A stretch of DNA of 64,000 nt from positions 843,001 to 907,000 of the forward strand of contig NZ_JBGGGT010000002.1 of assembly GCF_041276405.1 (NCBI RefSeq), read 5' to 3'. The stretch comes from Microvirga sp. TS319 (lineage in GTDB: Bacteria > Pseudomonadota > Alphaproteobacteria > Rhizobiales > Beijerinckiaceae). Made by a program: the position numbers and the translations under genes. The notes beneath the pieces were generated by a model. It was not told the origin of the DNA, did no database searches, and worked only from the letters and a program-made list of their open reading frames with translations. The number at the start of each line of letters is the position of its first letter. Position 1 is the stretch's first letter. Of the stretch, positions 62,730 to 64,000 are shown piece after piece.

Positions 62730-63639
62730 CAAGAAACTCTTTCTCCTGGTCGATCAATTCATCGATTTTGAGGACGTAGGACCCGTCTGCCTGTCCCATG
62801 TGACACCAGAACAGGCTCTGCTGATTGCCTTCGAGCTTGACACGCGACTTGGGCGTAGCCTGTAGCTCGATAACCTGTCCAACCTTCAGTTCTGCGATCT
62901 CACCAAGCGAAAGGAAACGCTCCTCGAGAACGGCCGTCAGAGTGATTTCCGTTTTGCTGACTTCATTGGCCATCTGCTTCAGCCAACGCGGATCGCGACT
63001 GGTCGATTCCCCCGATACCACCTTCGAAAGTGATTTCCTCATCGGGTTTAGAGCCGATTGAGGAATAATGACGAACATCTCCCCGCCGCGGTTGAGAGCC
63101 TGAAGAAGGAACTTGGCTGCGACGGCCTGATTGTTTCTTCGGCCGATGACGGCAAAGTCCATACGGGTCTCGAGACGCTCGAGCTTGAATTTTGTGTTCG
63201 AAACGAGAGCGAAGGAGGCCTGGAGTGCCTTTGCGACCTGTTCGAACAGAACCTGAGCCATCCGTAACTCAATGTTCGAGAAGCCGCGGGCCTCTTCGAC
63301 AGGGGGTTCCGAACCGTCGGATCCGAACAGGACTTCCACCATCGTGTAGACGAAGTCACGATCGAACCCGATGAGGATGTGGCTATCCCAGTCCGGGGCA
63401 TGAAAGATGCCCGCAACGGCGTTCGCCTCGTACATTTCCAGAATTTCGCTGACGCGACCGCTCTCAATTCCGCTGAGGGAATAGTACATGGGCGAGGCCG
63501 CCATGTGGCGGAGGTGTTCTGCGCAGCTCGTAGACATGCGATCGAAGATCACATGGAGCATCGGCAGGCGATCAACGGAAAGACCTGCGGAGTCAAGGAG
63601 CATATCGCGAATGTCGCTGGAGCTTTGCATGCCGCTCAT
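62710..63639 (-). CDS. fliM: Flagellar motor switch protein FliM
   Basis: A 309-residue C-ring protein. The middle CheC-like domain (about 40-210) contains IGFDRDFVYTMVEVLFGSDG, and the C-terminal SpoA domain (about 225-300) contains LSLGEIAELKVGQVIEL. The N-terminus lacks a strong LSQxEIDALL-type CheY-binding motif, though SDIRDMLLDSAG may serve. It follows motA by two bases. Confidence 0.95.
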   Translation of the reverse strand: MSGMQSSSDIRDMLLDSAGLSVDRLPMLHVIFDRMSTSCAEHLRHMAASPMYYSLSGIESGRVSEILEMYEANAVAGIFHAPDWDSHILIGFDRDFVYTMVEVLFGSDGSEPPVEEARGFSNIELRMAQVLFEQVAKALQASFALVSNTKFKLERLETRMDFAVIGRRNNQAVAAKFLLQALNRGGEMFVIIPQSALNPMRKSLSKVVSGESTSRDPRWLKQMANEVSKTEITLTAVLEERFLSLGEIAELKVGQVIELQATPKSRVKLEGNQQSLFWCHMGQADGSYVLKIDELIDQEKEFLDDVFAR

Positions 63640-63641
63640 GA

Positions 63642-64000
63642 TCAGGCCGCCTCTCTCAGGTCCTCAACGCGGCTGCCCATCGTGGTCGCTGTCTCGACCT
63701 CATCGATGGTCGGCCGGTATTCAACGGAAATGCCCTTTCGTCCGTGCTCAACGGCGATCTGCGGCAGAGCGCCGTTCATATAGGCGATAAGTGCCTGTTT
63801 CACGATGACATAGACGCGGGTTTGTTTCTCGCGTGTCGCTTTCACTTTGTTGGCGAGCGGGGACAGGAAGGCATATGAGATAAAGATGCCCCCGAAAGTG
63901 CCGACGAGTGCCGACGCGATGAGGCCGCCAAGGATTGCAGGCGACTGGTCGATTGCTCCCAAGGCCTTCACGATTCCCAGAACCGCGGCCACGATACCGA
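63642..64000 (-). CDS. motA: Flagellar motor stator protein MotA (C-terminal part; start outside window)
   Basis: The visible 119 or so residues hold the last two membrane segments ([20 protein letters not shown] and [20 protein letters not shown]) and the basic C-terminal tail with [19 protein letters not shown]. These match the end of MotA. The frame runs off the right edge. It heads the minus-strand motA-fliM-fliN-fliG-flhB operon. Confidence 0.93.
   Translation of the reverse strand, partial: GIVAAVLGIVKALGAIDQSPAILGGLIASALVGTFGGIFISYAFLSPLANKVKATREKQTRVYVIVKQALIAYMNGALPQIAVEHGRKGISVEYRPTIDEVETATTMGSRVEDLREAA

Overview
The window looks like a chromosome segment of a GC-rich alphaproteobacterium of the order Hyphomicrobiales (Rhizobiales). 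The evidence is the rpmH-rnpA-yidC...engB-argB neighbourhood, a rhizobial-type flagellar cluster with MotC, MotE, FliK and the FtcR/Rem regulator, and a CheZ of alphaproteobacterial type. The dispersed palindromic repeats resemble those of Methylobacteriaceae such as Microvirga, but the genus cannot be proven from sequence reading alone.

Region 1 (1-13.7 kb) is housekeeping. It holds truA, a GNAT acetyltransferase, fmt and def on the minus strand, then rmuC and a ferritin-like DUF892 gene on the plus strand, then a HAD 5'-nucleotidase, argB, a DUF423 protein, engB, a CYTH-CHAD protein, yidC, rnpA and rpmH on the minus strand. rpmH is 44 codons with a GTG start. A TVP38/DedA-like membrane protein, an orphan histidine kinase and tRNA-Arg(ACG) follow.

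Region 2 (15.9-31.1 kb) is catabolic. A plus-strand operon encodes a D-amino-acid aminotransferase, a polar amino-acid ABC importer, a self-processing P1 peptidase and a class-I glutamine amidotransferase/gamma-glutamyl hydrolase. It diverges from a LysR gene whose far side meets an M55 (DppA-type) D-aminopeptidase. Together these suggest uptake and breakdown of D-amino-acid peptides, possibly from peptidoglycan. A minus-strand locus then encodes a xylulokinase, a ribose-type sugar ABC importer, a PfkB sugar kinase and an AGE-family isomerase/epimerase.

Region 3 (31.2-45.2 kb) is signalling: a 1158-residue multi-PAS kinase whose last PAS keeps the FixL haem-pocket residues, FtcR, a chemotaxis set (hybrid CheA, CheW, CheY, CheZ), a heparinase II/III-like protein and a FixJ-type response regulator.

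Region 4 (45.7-64 kb) is the flagellar cluster. The plus strand has flgB-flgC-fliE-flgG-flgA-flgI-motE-flgH-fliL-fliP, then fliF-fliH-like-motB-motC-fliK and a lytic transglycosylase. The converging minus strand has motA (cut by the window edge), fliM, a small membrane protein, fliN, fliG, flhB, an unknown protein and an Omp19/AprI-type lipoprotein.

The most unusual feature is a family of modular palindromic repeats at nine or more places. They are bounded by CTAG, they nest inside each other with apparent CTAG/TAG target duplications, and at three minus-strand genes they abut the TAG stop codon.
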